A stretch of 64,000 nucleotides of DNA from assembly GCA_036362985.1 (NCBI GenBank), contig JAYGXS010000004.1:11762930-11826929 (forward strand), given 5' to 3'. Position 1 is the first letter of the stretch. Every line of letters starts with the position of its first letter. The DNA is from Ligula intestinalis (Eukaryota; Platyhelminthes; Cestoda; Diphyllobothriidea; Diphyllobothriidae). Under the pieces are notes generated by a model that saw only the letters and a program-made list of their open reading frames with translations, ran no database searches and was not told the DNA's origin. The position numbers were made by a program, and so were the translations under genes. This document shows positions 55,101 through 64,000 of the stretch, piece after piece.

Positions 55101-58100
55101 ATTCTTTTTATGTTTTTACTACCTGGTCAACCTCTTCTACTACACCATAGCAGGTGTAGATCCACTCGCAGAGGTATCTCACGGGTGCACGGCATGTGGA
55201 GCCCGCCGCCTGGCTAGGATAGAGAGTTTAAGGTGGGGGTAAAAACTTACCTGCTCAAGCGCAGCGTTTAGTCGAGAAATGTAGATTTCCAAAGTGGTCT
55301 GCTGTTGTTTCAGCTTCTCCAGTGCCTCAGAAATCTCCCAGACCTCATGCATACGAGTGAAGGTGGTCGAACTGCTGGAGACATCAAGGTCCCGTCCAAA
55401 GTGGCCAACCGGCTGCGTGGCCGGCCTCTGTCGTTGCGACTTACGCATACCTCGACGATACGCACGGAAGGGAGCGTTTGGAGGTTCAACAGAGTAGCCC
55501 TGAGCGGAGAGGTATAGAAGCGGTCCAGGCCGAACGCGGGGATCACTGTAGTAGCGTTGGTGAGGGTGTCGAAGCTGACTGTACCAGCTTCGGTCCTGGC
55601 CTCTAGACTCGACCGGACCAGAGCGACCGCGATGAAGCACCCGATGGGAAGACTGCCAGTGGCGGGGTCGTTTTCGAGTTCGGTTATCCTAAAAAAAGAA
55701 GAGGTCAGGAGGAAGAGTAAAGTGTATGTTACGGTGACAGCAAGTAGAAAATAAAGACCTTGGAGCAAGGAGCCCAGCCAAAGAAGTCATTTGTATATTA
55801 CCTAAAGGCTAATTACTTCGATAGGAAGCCAGACCACGATAATACAAGAATGAAAAAGAGACTTAACATCTTGATACACATTACACTTGAGGGAACGCGG
55901 TCACAGACAAAGACAGGGGACACTGAAATGGCCATTTATGGCTTACTATGCGTTATCAGCTAACCATATCCAATTCGAGGTTGGACTTGTAACCTCGACG
56001 GTTTCCAAAACTTTGGGCTGGTTATGGCTGACTGATAAAGCCTAATAAGCCACAAATTGCCATTCTAGTTTCCCTTGCCTTTGTCCGTAATGCTATTCTG
56101 CCTATATTACCAGCCTGATAGGAAGCACGCGGTGGACGGTTGAACTGTCGTAATACTACCCGCGGTTTGACGGCTGGCGCGACTCGAGAGCAAACTCGGT
56201 GACACAAATGGACGAGTATTTCCCATAGCGCGATCGGTGAGCGTCTCCAAACGGTGTTCCAAAAATCGGAATATAGAATAATTGACTGCAACTGACGCTG
56301 CCACGGTTTTTCAGGTTTTGGTAATGAGAAGACGACTTGGCGTTGACACACTTGCAAAAAGGTTGATGCGAAGGCATGCAACTCAGTTCAAAAGGCAGAG
56401 TGAAGGGGAGCTCCACACAATGACAAATATATCATAGTGGATAGTGAGTGTGTTTCGTTCCTTCTTCATCACAAAGATACCAATGGATGAAGGAGCTGGT
56501 GGCTCAATGGTTAGGGCCTTAGACTCTGAGCAAACGGTCGCGAGGTCAAGCCTCGGGCGGTGCATCACTTGGGACTGGACATGACTGGCTGACGACACCT
56601 ACTGCGCCAGAAACGGTAATTCCAGTCCCCATTGCCTTCGCCGGCAATACTATCTCAATTGTTCAAGGCATCTCTTCCCCTAAAACTTATCCCATAGATG
56701 TCGGTCGCTACAGCTCTGAAATCTGGCCGTAGAGGAGGAGAAGTGACTGAATGTGCCGCTTTACAGTGGTGTCAGGATTGTGCCTTATCCAAAACTAAAG
56801 GTCCGTTAAGCTCGCCGTTGTTTACCCGATTGTGTGCCGTAAGTAGCCCACCACATACGCAGATTTGATTGAAATATCGGCAGGGTGGACCGACCCCTGG
56901 GATACAGTTCGCAGTGCACGACTTGGAGATGGGTTGTGAATTCGATTTCGGTGGTGAAGACTGAGAAGAAGACGACTCGATCGCTGAGACAATACTTTAA
57001 TTCACCTGACGTTTCAATATCCGTTGCGGATTAGTCATCAGAGATGCCCTATCGGGAGTTTGTTGGAGAGACTTAAACTATCACAATGTGGTATATTGCG
57101 CTAGTTCGGGTAGACTACGACCGACCGCGAGTGAGGACAAAATAACTCACGGACACTGTTCCCTTGTTCTTACTTGTTAATGTCTTTGATAAGTGGCTCC
57201 TGTACAAGAATAAAAGCACAAAAAAGATTAAATTGTAGCTTTGACGAGAAATTGCATAAAGAAGTCGAGAAGAAGTAGGTGTGATCGCTGACGTTTCGAA
57301 ATCCGTCGCGGATCCACCATCGCAGACATTAACGGAAACGGGTAATTCATACACAAGGAGTTGAAGTCGCTATGCTAATGCATACTGATGACAATAAACG
57401 GCTTCCCCTTCCATCGAGGATAGTCGCCCGCTAATTGCTTGATGGCCGGCGTGCAGGTCGTGTCCTGTTGAACATTCATCACTCGTGCTGGATTTCGGCT
57501 TGATGATTGATCGCGACAGCCTGGCCAGGAGTTGCACAAAAAGACGGAATATCTGCATGCAGCCAGGATATGTCTGTGAAGGTAAGGCTCAAGTGCTTGA
57601 AAAATGTACGGCTGTAGCCGAGAATTCGTGAACCAATCAAAAAACTGCTGGTTGAAAAAAGAAGATGCTTCGGACAGGGCTCCTAGCTTTCCTCTGTCAG
57701 AGATCAAGGTATGATTGGCCGACAAGGGACAACATGCAAAAACCGGGAGTTCAGTCACTCTTGGATCTAAACCCATCCACTCTCCCAGTGTGTGTTTACG
57801 TTCCCTCCGAAGAAAAACGCAATGGCTGTGAAACAGGTGTAAAAGTGAACCCCGGTTGGTTTAACCGGTAAGAGTAACAATTATGGAATTAACTGCACGA
57901 CAGTTCCTTAACAACGACATGCATACTTCCCCTTTAAATTGTTTTAAAGTATTCAAGTGCAAGTCACTTGCAGAATTTAATTGATAGAAACATCAACCGA
58001 AATTCTCACATGTGTTTTTGATTCGAACTACGGTTGCCAATACAAATGAAAATGCGAGTCTCAGGAAAAAATTGATAAGAAGCAGATTTGACCGATGGGA

Positions 58101-59613
58101 CAAGAATTGTATTCGCCTGAAATTTCGAAATGCGTCGGGGATCCATCATCAGAGACAACAGCAGAAACGGGTAATTCATACACAGAGCGTTGCAGTGTCC
58201 ATAGGATAGAGTCACTATGCTACTGCATAGTTATGAGAATAAACGGCTTCCCTGTTAAGGATAGCGCCCGGTCGTGCGCTAATTGCTTGATGACCGGCGT
58301 GCAGGTCGTGTCCTGCTGAAATTTCATTACCTATGGTGGAATTGGGCGTGCTGATTGCTTGGCTATCTGGCTCCATGGCGCAAGCATTAGACTACGCGGT
58401 GGCCTGTCCGTTCCCGGAATGGCGAATCGCTTTGGCAAAACTGTTTATAGAGTGGGGGCCCGTGAACCATGACTCGAGTAATTCGCGACTCACACAATTG
58501 TCGCCTCTCGCGAGAATTTCAGCCCCATCAAATTTGTGTGTGGACGGGTCTCGAACGAATGGACCCCAACTTGAGAATTTGCGCCACTTCTCCGCACCAC
58601 TGCCGCGTGCCCACGAATTCACGTCTCGAGAAGTCATCCAGTTTCTCTGACGTAGTTGTTTCGTCCACAACTGCACCAGATCCCATAGACGATTCCAGAT
58701 GTTCCTGCTGCGGCTGTGGGTCCTGTGGTTTCATTATCTGACGCCTTATAGTTGTCACCAGCCTCTGTGCGACTCCAACTCCATGCGGAACAAGAAAGCG
58801 GTCGTAGGTCTCCGAGATGTTTTCGACGTACGAATTTGCTCGCCAAAATTTGGAAGTGACGTGATCTTGTCGCTCGTCTCGTTTGCGTATGCACCAGTTG
58901 AAAAATGTGTGCGGATAGTTCTGCATACAGATATTCCTAGAGAATCTATCCGGATTGAGATAATCATCTATATTTGTGAAAAAGCATTCAAACGAATCTC
59001 GCCGAAGATAAGTTTCTGCGATGTTATCTAACTTGACTGTCACTTAATAATTTTTCATACGCTCGCCGGTTTTTCGAGCAAAGCCTCTATCCTTCACATT
59101 CGCGTGAACCTCAGTCGAACGAAAGTTCTTCCACAAGAAACAACGACCGGTAGTCATTCTTAGACTATGTATAAATAAATAAGCGCTTAGGCACCTTCGT
59201 CAAAGTTAGAAGTCCGTAGATGTAAAACGTCATTGGCTCTTGATTACTAAGAGCGGGTACGAGAAAAGTTAGGCGTCCACCCGCTCCAAAATAAAACAGA
59301 TTACCACTTTTGATTGCGGTAAAAAATATGAATGTGCTCACGTGCACAGCTGTAGATTCACAATTGGAATGAGAAGGTTCCTCAAATGCGTCTGTACGTG
59401 ATGAAACCACCGAATCCGAAGGATTGGACTCTGTCTGGTCACTAGGACGTTTCTCGTTTGGCCCTATCCCACCCGCTCGGGCGGCAGTGCGGCCTTCGCT
59501 GCCACTACCAGGCCTATTTTCGTCCACAGGGAGGAGAACAGAAGGAGGATCAATACGACGCAGCTGTGCGGTATGATCTTCATCTGGTGGTTTCTCGGCT
59601 GTCGTGTCTTTCG
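48905..59613 (-). CDS. Unrecognised coiled-coil, Pro/Ser-rich gene (partial, >=6 exons)
   Basis: Predicted exons (minus): 59613-59342, 55688-55251, 52952-52901, 51396-50941, 49644-49491 and 49174-48905, all GT-AG. Phases agree for the first four (0/0, 0/0, 1/2) and for the last two; at least one exon is probably missing between 50941 and 49644. The frame encodes an acidic/Ser-rich part, then a basic region (DNRTRKRPRHWQ), a coiled coil across two exons (WEISEALEKLKQQQTTLEIY...LNAALEQ, then TKKEKIKLKERRSALLKEMD), a long Pro/Ser/Thr-rich stretch, and a basic segment KPKRAVKRPPAYSPPVSPP followed by a helix (KRIRQMLASPASLAF). I do not recognise the family. A nuclear scaffold is possible, but that is only a guess from composition. 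Both ends are undefined. Confidence 0.55.
49722..50110 (+). repeat. Dispersed repeat shared with 37450-37530
   Basis: The start (GAGAGTGCGATGGATGC, ACGCAAGTCTAC) matches a stretch in DNAJC17 intron 6. Several overlapping frames are open over 49684-50112, but none resembles a known protein. Confidence 0.35.
50941..51396 (-). CDS. Pro/Ser/Thr-rich exon of the coiled-coil gene
   Basis: A 456-nt exon with a strong acceptor (CCCCCTCCCTTTCAG) and GTAAGA donor. It encodes a low-complexity acidic and Pro/Ser-rich segment (MDQSDSPMESESDSPKQ, SPPPPVDDSLHSPKA). The internal Met was not taken as a start because the acceptor and phase indicate an internal exon. Confidence 0.65.
51835..51965 (+). repeat. 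Dispersed repeat, pair with 54690-54840
   Basis: Both copies share a GCATCTACC(A/G)CACT-CTCT core followed by CTTCC(C), AAGAAGA and TGCCA strings. The class is unknown. Confidence 0.4.
52080..52215 (-). repeat. tRNA-derived SINE beside a hammerhead-like motif
   Basis: Minus-strand reading starts GGGACCGCGATAGCTCAGTC (A-box-like, TAGCTCAGTCGG), with GCTTGAGCTAACATCCC in the B-box position and the tail ending in CATAATTGGGTCAAATGAA. The same tail occurs at 4470-4495 and in the inverted pair at 3971-4092. Confidence 0.55.
52249..52292 (+). ncRNA. Hammerhead-ribozyme-like motif, perfect 5-bp stem I
   Basis: Plus strand: CGTCT (52249-52253), CTGATGA (52254-52260), 19 nt, GAAAC (52280-52284), GTC (52285-52287), AGACG (52288-52292). 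CGTCT and AGACG are exact complements and form stem I in the position expected for a type I hammerhead with cleavage after C52287. Stem II is imperfect, and one U separates the core from it. Flanking sequence matches the Penelope pseudo-LTR near 58110 in opposite orientation. Confidence 0.6.
52901..52952 (-). CDS. Short exon continuing the coiled coil
   Basis: A 52-nt exon between TTCGTTTTTAG and GTAGGT. It encodes TKKEKIKLKERRSALLK and links the helix of exon 55688-55251 to the exon beginning EMDQSD, with the phase matching at both junctions. That continuity is the main support. Confidence 0.6.
54137..54440 (+). repeat. Composite repeat with SINE tail, inverted copy at 55.9-56.27 kb
   Basis: The first half (GACGCTCACCAATCGCGCTA, CCGCGGGTAGTAT, CACCGCGTGCTTCCTA) matches the reverse complement of 56110-56265. 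The second half (GGATTGGATATGGTTAGCTG, ACGCCTAATAA) matches the reverse complement of 55895-55990 and the tails of SINEs at 56020 and 56590. Confidence 0.65.
55251..55688 (-). CDS. Exon of the coiled-coil gene (basic region, first coiled-coil half)
   Basis: A 438-nt exon of 146 codons, phase 0 at both ends; acceptor TTTTTTTAG, donor GTAAGT. It encodes DNRTRKRPRHWQSSHRVLHR, an Arg/Tyr/Pro-rich stretch, and a final helix with heptad pattern ending LNAALEQ. A second frame on the same strand is also open but lacks compatible phase with the neighbouring exon. Confidence 0.65.
55895..56270 (-). repeat. Inverted copy of the 54.1-54.4 kb composite, with a nested SINE
   Basis: 56265-56110 and 55990-55895, read on the minus strand, match 54137-54440. 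Between them 55990-56105 is a plus-strand SINE tail (TGGTTATGGCTGACTGATAA, GCCTAATAAGCC), so the copy appears interrupted by a second insertion. Confidence 0.6.
56500..56660 (+). repeat. tRNA-derived SINE
   Basis: TGGCTCAATGGTTAGGGCC (A-box-like) and GAGGTCAAGCCTCGGGCGG (B-box-like) are followed by a tail GGGACTGGACATGACTGGCT...CCAGAAACGGTAATTCCAGT. The same tail type occurs at 48500, 54350 and 56020. Confidence 0.65.
57003..57046 (-). ncRNA. Hammerhead-ribozyme-like motif with 5-bp stem I
   Basis: Minus strand: CATCT, CTGATGA (57041-57035), 19 nt containing ATCCG/CGGAT pairing, GAAAC (57015-57011), GTC (57010-57008), AGGTG. CATCT pairs with AGGTG (one G-U). The order and spacing are the same as at 52249. 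The pair next to GAAA is not canonical, so self-cleavage is uncertain. Confidence 0.55.
57285..57510 (-). repeat. Penelope pseudo-LTR copy A
   Basis: Resembles 58105-58360 in direct orientation: CGAAAxxCGTCGxGGATCCA, AAACGGGTAATTCATACACA, AATAAACGGCTTCCC and GGCGTGCAGGTCGTGTCCTG are shared or nearly so. It contains a hammerhead-like core (57290-57323) in which CTGATGA has become GCGATGG. Confidence 0.65.
58105..58360 (-). repeat. Penelope pseudo-LTR copy B with degraded hammerhead-like core
   Basis: A direct repeat of copy A, placed immediately 3' of the Penelope coding fragment (minus sense). CTGATGA is intact (58152-58146) with a 19-nt spacer, and TTGTCT/AGGCGA can pair as stem I, but the GAAAC-GTC side reads GAAATTTC. 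Confidence 0.65.
58390..59060 (-). mobile_element. Penelope-like element 3, coding fragment
   Basis: Minus-strand frames give YVENISETYDRFLVPHGVGV, TIRRQIMKPQDPQP and, in another frame, GIVYGIWCSCGRNNYVRETG. These align with PYVRNVSEATARIL...TTRQQIMRPKDPLP and the GIY-YIG start of element 1. The RT is missing and the frame is broken. Confidence 0.7.
59342..59613 (-). CDS. Upstream exon, probably of the coiled-coil gene
   Basis: A 272-nt exon with acceptor CTGGTTTCAG and donor GTGAGC. It encodes an Asp/Glu/Ser-rich segment (AEKPPDEDHTAQLRRIDPP to DAFEEPSHSNCESTAVH). It exits in phase 0, matching the entry of exon 55688-55251. The link across 3.6 kb of repeats is inference. Confidence 0.45.
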
Positions 59614-59914
59614 CTGAAACCAGGCAACAAGCAGAAGGAACATTTTTAGTCCTGGGGTTAGCACAAGCAGACAAGGAGAGCCAGCTGACTCAGGGCTGTA
59701 CCTCTGAGTAATAAGTCGACAGGCGCGAAACAGGTTGACTGATTTAACTTTAAAGTCTCCTGAAAAATTAATTTCTGTTCGCGGGATATATATCCGTATA
59801 TTTAAGGTCTATAGGCATAGACCGAAATTTTAAGTGTATATTTGTGTTGAAACCCGTCAACCCCAGTGAAATATACACCTGCTGCCAACAGACAGACTTT
59901 AGTAGTATAAATTG

Positions 59915-60135
59915 ACGTTGTAACTTATCATACTAACAGCCTAGGTACTTGCTAAAAGGTCCCCACACATGTTTTGCCGGTGTTCTGCCGCTGCCAGAAA
60001 GCAGATAGGGAAAGCCGGGGACCCACTGATGAGCCGGACCCCTCACAGTTGTGTCAAGCAGCGGCAGAATGCCGGCGAAACACGTGTCTGGACCTTTTAG
60101 TACCTAGGCTGTAAGTATTGTAAGTTAAAACGTTG
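59915..60135 (+). repeat. Long inverted repeat enclosing a hammerhead core
   Basis: Left arm ~59918-59995 and right arm ~60058-60134 are imperfect reverse complements. Left: CTAACAGCCTAGGTAC, CTAAAAGGTCC, TGTTCTGCCGCTGC. Right: GCAGCGGCAGAATGCC, GGACCTTTTAGTACCTAGG, CTGTAAG. The loop is about 62 nt. No coding capacity. Confidence 0.75.
60017..60102 (+). ncRNA. Candidate hammerhead ribozyme, canonical core
   Basis: CTGATGA at 60026-60032 is followed directly by GCCGG (60033-60037). CCGGC (60072-60076) is followed directly by GAAA (60077-60080). This gives a perfect 5-bp stem II with the conserved G-C closing pair and a 34-nt loop. CACGTGT then forms a self-complementary helix III (ACAC/GTGT), ending in the GTC cleavage triplet (60086-60088). 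Stem I can pair CCA (60023-60025) with TGG (60089-60091), with further G-C/G-U pairs beyond a 2x2 internal loop. All core nucleotides expected for a type I hammerhead are present. Confidence 0.65.
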
Positions 60136-62569
60136 ACTGATGTTGTTTCAGAACCGTAGACTTCGGGGTGATTCCTTAGTCAACACCAAAAAAGAACACA
60201 GTAAATCCTATAAATGTAAAAAGGTTTGACACTGGCAAGGAGGTCAGTAAAAATAGGTTAAGCTTGACGCAGCTCAGTCTTTACGCAAAAATGCTAATCT
60301 GCAAAGCGGCCATGATCAGCGCAAGCTCGTTTAGTAGAGACCAATGATGGATGTCGATTTCGACAGAGGGGGTGGCGGGTCATCGCGGCTACTTGTTCCT
60401 CCGCTTAACTTGTGAGTTGCCCTAATGTCTAATGAATGGACGGTATTCCGGGAAGTCACCAGAGGCTTCGGTCACTCATAGAAGCGGAGAGAGGAAGACA
60501 AGACACTATCGATAACTTAGCTAACACAACTGGCGGTGTGAAAAAGAAGAGGACATTATCTAAAAGATACTAGCATCAAATATTTACCAACTTAAAGGTG
60601 ACTGGCATAATACATTCCGGTGTCGTTGAGGTTTGCACTCATCACGAGGAAAGTATATATCCAATGCCCTAATATCGAAAATTATCCTACATTCTACGGG
60701 GTGCACTGCTCATCATCAACCAGTAAGGAGGCACGAAGAACAAAGTGCGTCAGCACTACTTGCTTGAAGATGAGAATTTCGTTGAGCAGGCATCAAACGC
60801 TCGACTGCGATAGGTACCTGCGATTAGGGCTTACACTACATTCAAAGATAGAGAGGTGTTATTGGTCCTGACCTGACCCTTTAAGCACCAAAGATCATGC
60901 GATCTAGACCTCAAGGGATGAGGGCCCAATCACTGGAACAAGACTTTTGTTCGCCTCCTAGAACTTGCCTTTTCGTCTGCGTCTGAAGAGCTGCCACACA
61001 TTACCCTTCAGCCTATGCAGCGTCGTGTAATCTCCTATATTTTTTCAGATGCAATATTTTGCTATGCTATGCGCCCAAGTGGTGCGGCAACCCTGTTGAG
61101 TCTTCTGCCGACACTGACTGTCTGTCTCAGGCGTGTATGAAAGAAAGTGAGCTCATACCAAATGACTAAACTTAGGCGGCTTTTGCGTTCTCCGTTTAAA
61201 AAAAGATAATAATCTCATAAGTAAGAATCACTGTATAATAAATTATGTCGACACTGTTCCGCAGGTGTTCAGTATCGTCATTCTCAAGGAATGCCAGAGT
61301 GGATGATCGAGAAAAGATACGCTATAAAACTAATTTATGCGCTTTACTGAATGCGGTAACTACATCATCAGGTGCCTGTCAAGTCCAACCTAAATAAGAG
61401 CAATCGGTAGTGGTCTGATGTGTTGACCTCGTTGTAGGGTCCCGTCTTACAGAGAGTTTCTGTGAGGCGTAACAGAAATGAATGGTGCTATGGTAGATAT
61501 TCACCGTGATAAAGGGCTGTTGTCGTTTAAAACTGTCGGGGTCACGTGCACAAAACTTTCTCATAAACATTTGAGATGCGGTCTGGTTATCGTCAAAGGG
61601 CGACTTTATTACTTATTTCATTCAACTAGTTAACTAGCCGAATTCTTGAAGAAGTTATAGGCTGAGGGCAATGCCCTACTACCGCCGAGCTATGAAGAAC
61701 TACACATCAAAAAGTTGAGGCCAACGTGTCAGTCGACTTAGATGCAAAAAACTGAGGCATTCTGAAGGATCATATAGGACTATGAGGAGGTGATTATTTG
61801 AATTAGTAGCAGTCAGTTTAAAAAGGTAATTAGTTGCCAATACCTTAAAAAATATTTCATCAAGCGGGCAGGGATGGCATGACCAGTTAAGTCGACTATC
61901 ATTAGAAAACGTCAATAGAAAATATCTCGACATTGCGATACCCATAAAGATTCGTGGTTTCTATCACTCAAAACAAGTGGAAATGGGAGGCAAACTGCGA
62001 AAAAGACGATAAAACTAGATGCATGTGACAAATTTTAGCAATGCATAATTCGGTGAGTGAAGGGTACTTCCTGATCTTGTCTCAAATTATATAGGCACCA
62101 TTCTTAAAACTTAAACGAAATTCTATAGCGCATCACTCAAATGTATGGAGGCGGAAAATTTTTTCCAGATAAACAGCCATCCAAAGACAACGTCTTCAGC
62201 AAAAAACATTACAAGTAGGAGTTACCTACATAGCTCATCATCCGAAAACTTCTTGTATGTATGGAGTTTTTCCGGATGTGGGGATAACTCATAGCTCTTT
62301 CCTTTTTTCTTCAACGCTTTGCCTCTATAAAATCATAAAATTTGAAGTGCACAATCTTATGAAAAAAATATTTGAAAACAGTACTTATTTTGAGATACAG
62401 GCAAAAAACAATGTGCCAATTTAGAAGACTGCAAAGTTGCGTAGATGTAGATTGCAACGACTGTGGTAAAGACCTAGAAAAGTGCTATTTATGGGCAGGC
62501 TTAAGCCCGAGCCTTTATTTACCATTATCAACCAACCGTACACCACCTTGTACTCAATACGACTGTGAG
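60136..62569. other. Intergenic region, nothing recognised
   Basis: No coding homology, RNA gene or terminal repeats identified. Confidence 0.4.
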
Positions 62570-64000
62570 CACGCCTGATCTAGCCGGCTTCAATGATGTC
62601 ACGGTAGTACCTCTCCACGCATGACGATTAACAGCACCGTCATTCTCTTCGCCAGCGACAGAGTCCGAATGTCCAAGAACCGCTTCCAGGTCTTGATGGA
62701 CGGTGTCAAGCCAGGTCTTGAACTGCCCTCCTCTTCGACGTTTTCAGGTGGGCTGTGGTACCGGATCGAGGGCAGCATGACAAAGATCGTGAGGCGGACG
62801 ACGGAATACGTGCCCAAAGCACCTCACTCGTCGTTTTGGATGGCCTGAGATATCCTCGTGATACTGTCGCAGCGATTGCGGACTATCTCATTCGAGACGA
62901 AGTCGGCATACTTCGCTCGGATGATGATCTTCAGGCGGCGGTAATAAAATTCGGCCATGCTTCGTTCATCTTCAACACACAAAGTCCAGCATTCACATCG
63001 ATAGAGAAGGACTGAACGGACGGATACGCGGTACACACAGATCTTTGTAGCGATTAAAATCTCGCGTTAGACCTATAGGCGTTTTTGGAGGATTGAGAAA
63101 AACTGGCGAGCAACATCGATTCGAGAGACAGTGCCGACTTTACTCCGTTCATTAGACAGAAGTTTCGCCCGACGCATTTAAAATTGTCTACTTCTTAAAT
63201 TTAATGGACATTAATCACCAGGGGTGCCTTCGCCTGGTCAGGGATGCAGCTCGAGAATAATTTGGTCTTCCCAGTATTTATGGACAAGCCAACCGAGGTA
63301 GCAATCTCATTCACCCGTGACACTATAGACTGTAGATCGTCAAAGCTTAAGGCTAACAGGGCGATATCATCGGCGTAACCGCGATCAGCCAGCCAGCATC
63401 CGAGTGCAGGCTCGACACCGTCTTCATCATTTAGGGCCTTCCCGAGAATCCAGTCAATGGCGTAGTATAATAGAATGGGCAACCGTCCTCAGCCCTGTCG
63501 AATACCAGGCTGCATATCGAACGGTTGGTGGAGATTGTTGTGGACCAGAAATTGGACTGCGGTAGTGCGTAATCATGGCAATGATTTTGTTCGGTATTTC
63601 ATCTAAAGCCATTATTCGCCATAGGAACTCATGAAGGGCAGAATCGAACGCGGCGGCAAAGTCGGCAAAACAGACAGTCGTCGGTTGCTGGCATCCACGA
63701 CGGAAATCCCGAATGCGCCTCAGCATGAATATGTGGTCTATGCTTATATGCCCAGCTCGGAATCCGGCTTGGTTTGCCTTGCTCTAGTTCAGTACAGACT
63801 GGAAGGATAATAGTGAAAACATCTGCAGCAACGTCGATGAGGCTTATACCGCGACAGTTCGCCCAGTGCTTCTTACCTCCTTTTTGAAGGCAGACAACAA
63901 ACTCCTGCTACGAAGACTTAGAAGAGAAAGCAGCTTTTGGGTTTCTGCGGTTTTTACTACCTAGCAATTTTGCCCCTAAACCAATCCTGTGGTAGATGCG
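62570..64000 (-). mobile_element. RTE-type LINE, C-terminal half, enters from right edge
   Basis: Minus-strand frames give VCFADFAAAFDSALHEFLW (RT motif A region, ~63660), YAIDWILGKALNDEDGVEP, GYADDIALLALSFDDLQSIV (active site, ~63375), LSINTGKTKLFSSCIPDQ (~63270), then VRSVLLYRCECWTLCVEDER and YADFVSNEIVRNRCDSITRI (~63000-62850), and a tail with KTWLDTV-like sequence and NRHAW (~62640). This order is that of RTE-clade elements common in flatworms. Frames shift at least twice. Confidence 0.8.
63201..63482 (-). pseudogene. RTE reverse transcriptase segment with intact YADD
   Basis: A 93-codon open piece contains YYAIDWILGKALND, RGYADDIALLALSFDD, SRVNEIATSVGLSINTGKTK and SCIPDQAKAPL. The catalytic YADD is intact, but the upstream motif A piece (63726-63454) is in another frame. 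Confidence 0.8.

Noticed and set aside
56500..56575. Possible functional tRNA
   Set aside because: A and B boxes are present, but arms do not pair and the sequence continues into a repeated SINE tail.
61368..61420. CTGATGATG on the minus strand as a hammerhead
   Set aside because: No GAAAC-GTC at the family's spacing and no stem pairing.
1..64000. CRISPR array or bacterial operon content
   Set aside because: Spliceosomal introns, LINEs and Penelope elements show a eukaryotic genome; no regularly spaced repeat-spacer array seen.

Overview
The window is from a repeat-rich eukaryotic genome, most likely a parasitic flatworm and probably a tapeworm. The evidence is intron-containing housekeeping genes with many introns of only 30-41 nt and a mix of Penelope-like, CR1, RTE, Gypsy, Helitron, hAT and tRNA-SINE repeats. 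The placement rests on my memory of these element families and was not tested by a search.

Four host loci can be read. (1) XPO5 (exportin-5, nuclear exporter of pre-miRNA) lies on the minus strand. Eleven exons encode the N-terminal ~616 residues, from the ATG at 17568 to the donor after 2934; the 3' half lies beyond the left edge. Its first six exons are packed into 1.1 kb, but later introns are swollen by a Penelope-like element (11.97-15.23 kb), a Gypsy element (6.6-10.5 kb) and a Helitron remnant (0.37-2.1 kb). (2) A ZSWIM/MULE-transposase-like gene starts head-to-head, 231 bp from XPO5, on the plus strand (17800-20620). It has six tiny introns, two N-terminal DNA-binding-like modules, a DDE core and a SWIM zinc finger, with one in-frame stop and one 1-nt frameshift. 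(3) DNAJC17 (J domain plus RRM, a spliceosome-linked co-chaperone) lies on the plus strand, complete in eight exons (30779-38190, 284 aa). (4) An unrecognised coiled-coil, Pro/Ser-rich gene lies on the minus strand (48905-59613, partial).

Between and inside these genes are a nearly full-length CR1-type LINE (25.2-29.7 kb, minus) with a more decayed relative beside it (23.6-24.6 kb), a second Penelope-like element whose body sits between ~240-bp inverted arms (43.74-45.47 kb), a third Penelope fragment with repeated pseudo-LTRs (57.28-59.06 kb), an RTE-type LINE entering from the right edge (62.57-64.0 kb), a hAT MITE with a perfect 8-bp target duplication (39.98-40.21 kb), a pogo-like MITE in a DNAJC17 intron, and several tRNA-derived SINEs.

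The most unusual signal is a set of hammerhead-ribozyme-like motifs. One has a canonical core and perfect stem II inside a long inverted repeat at 59.92-60.13 kb. A separate family sits in Penelope pseudo-LTRs and shares the layout CTGATGA, 19 nt, GAAAC-GTC (12.05, 52.25, 57.0, 57.3 and 58.1 kb, with a degenerate relative at 15.13 kb). A 100-N assembly gap lies at 15434-15533 beside an AT microsatellite.
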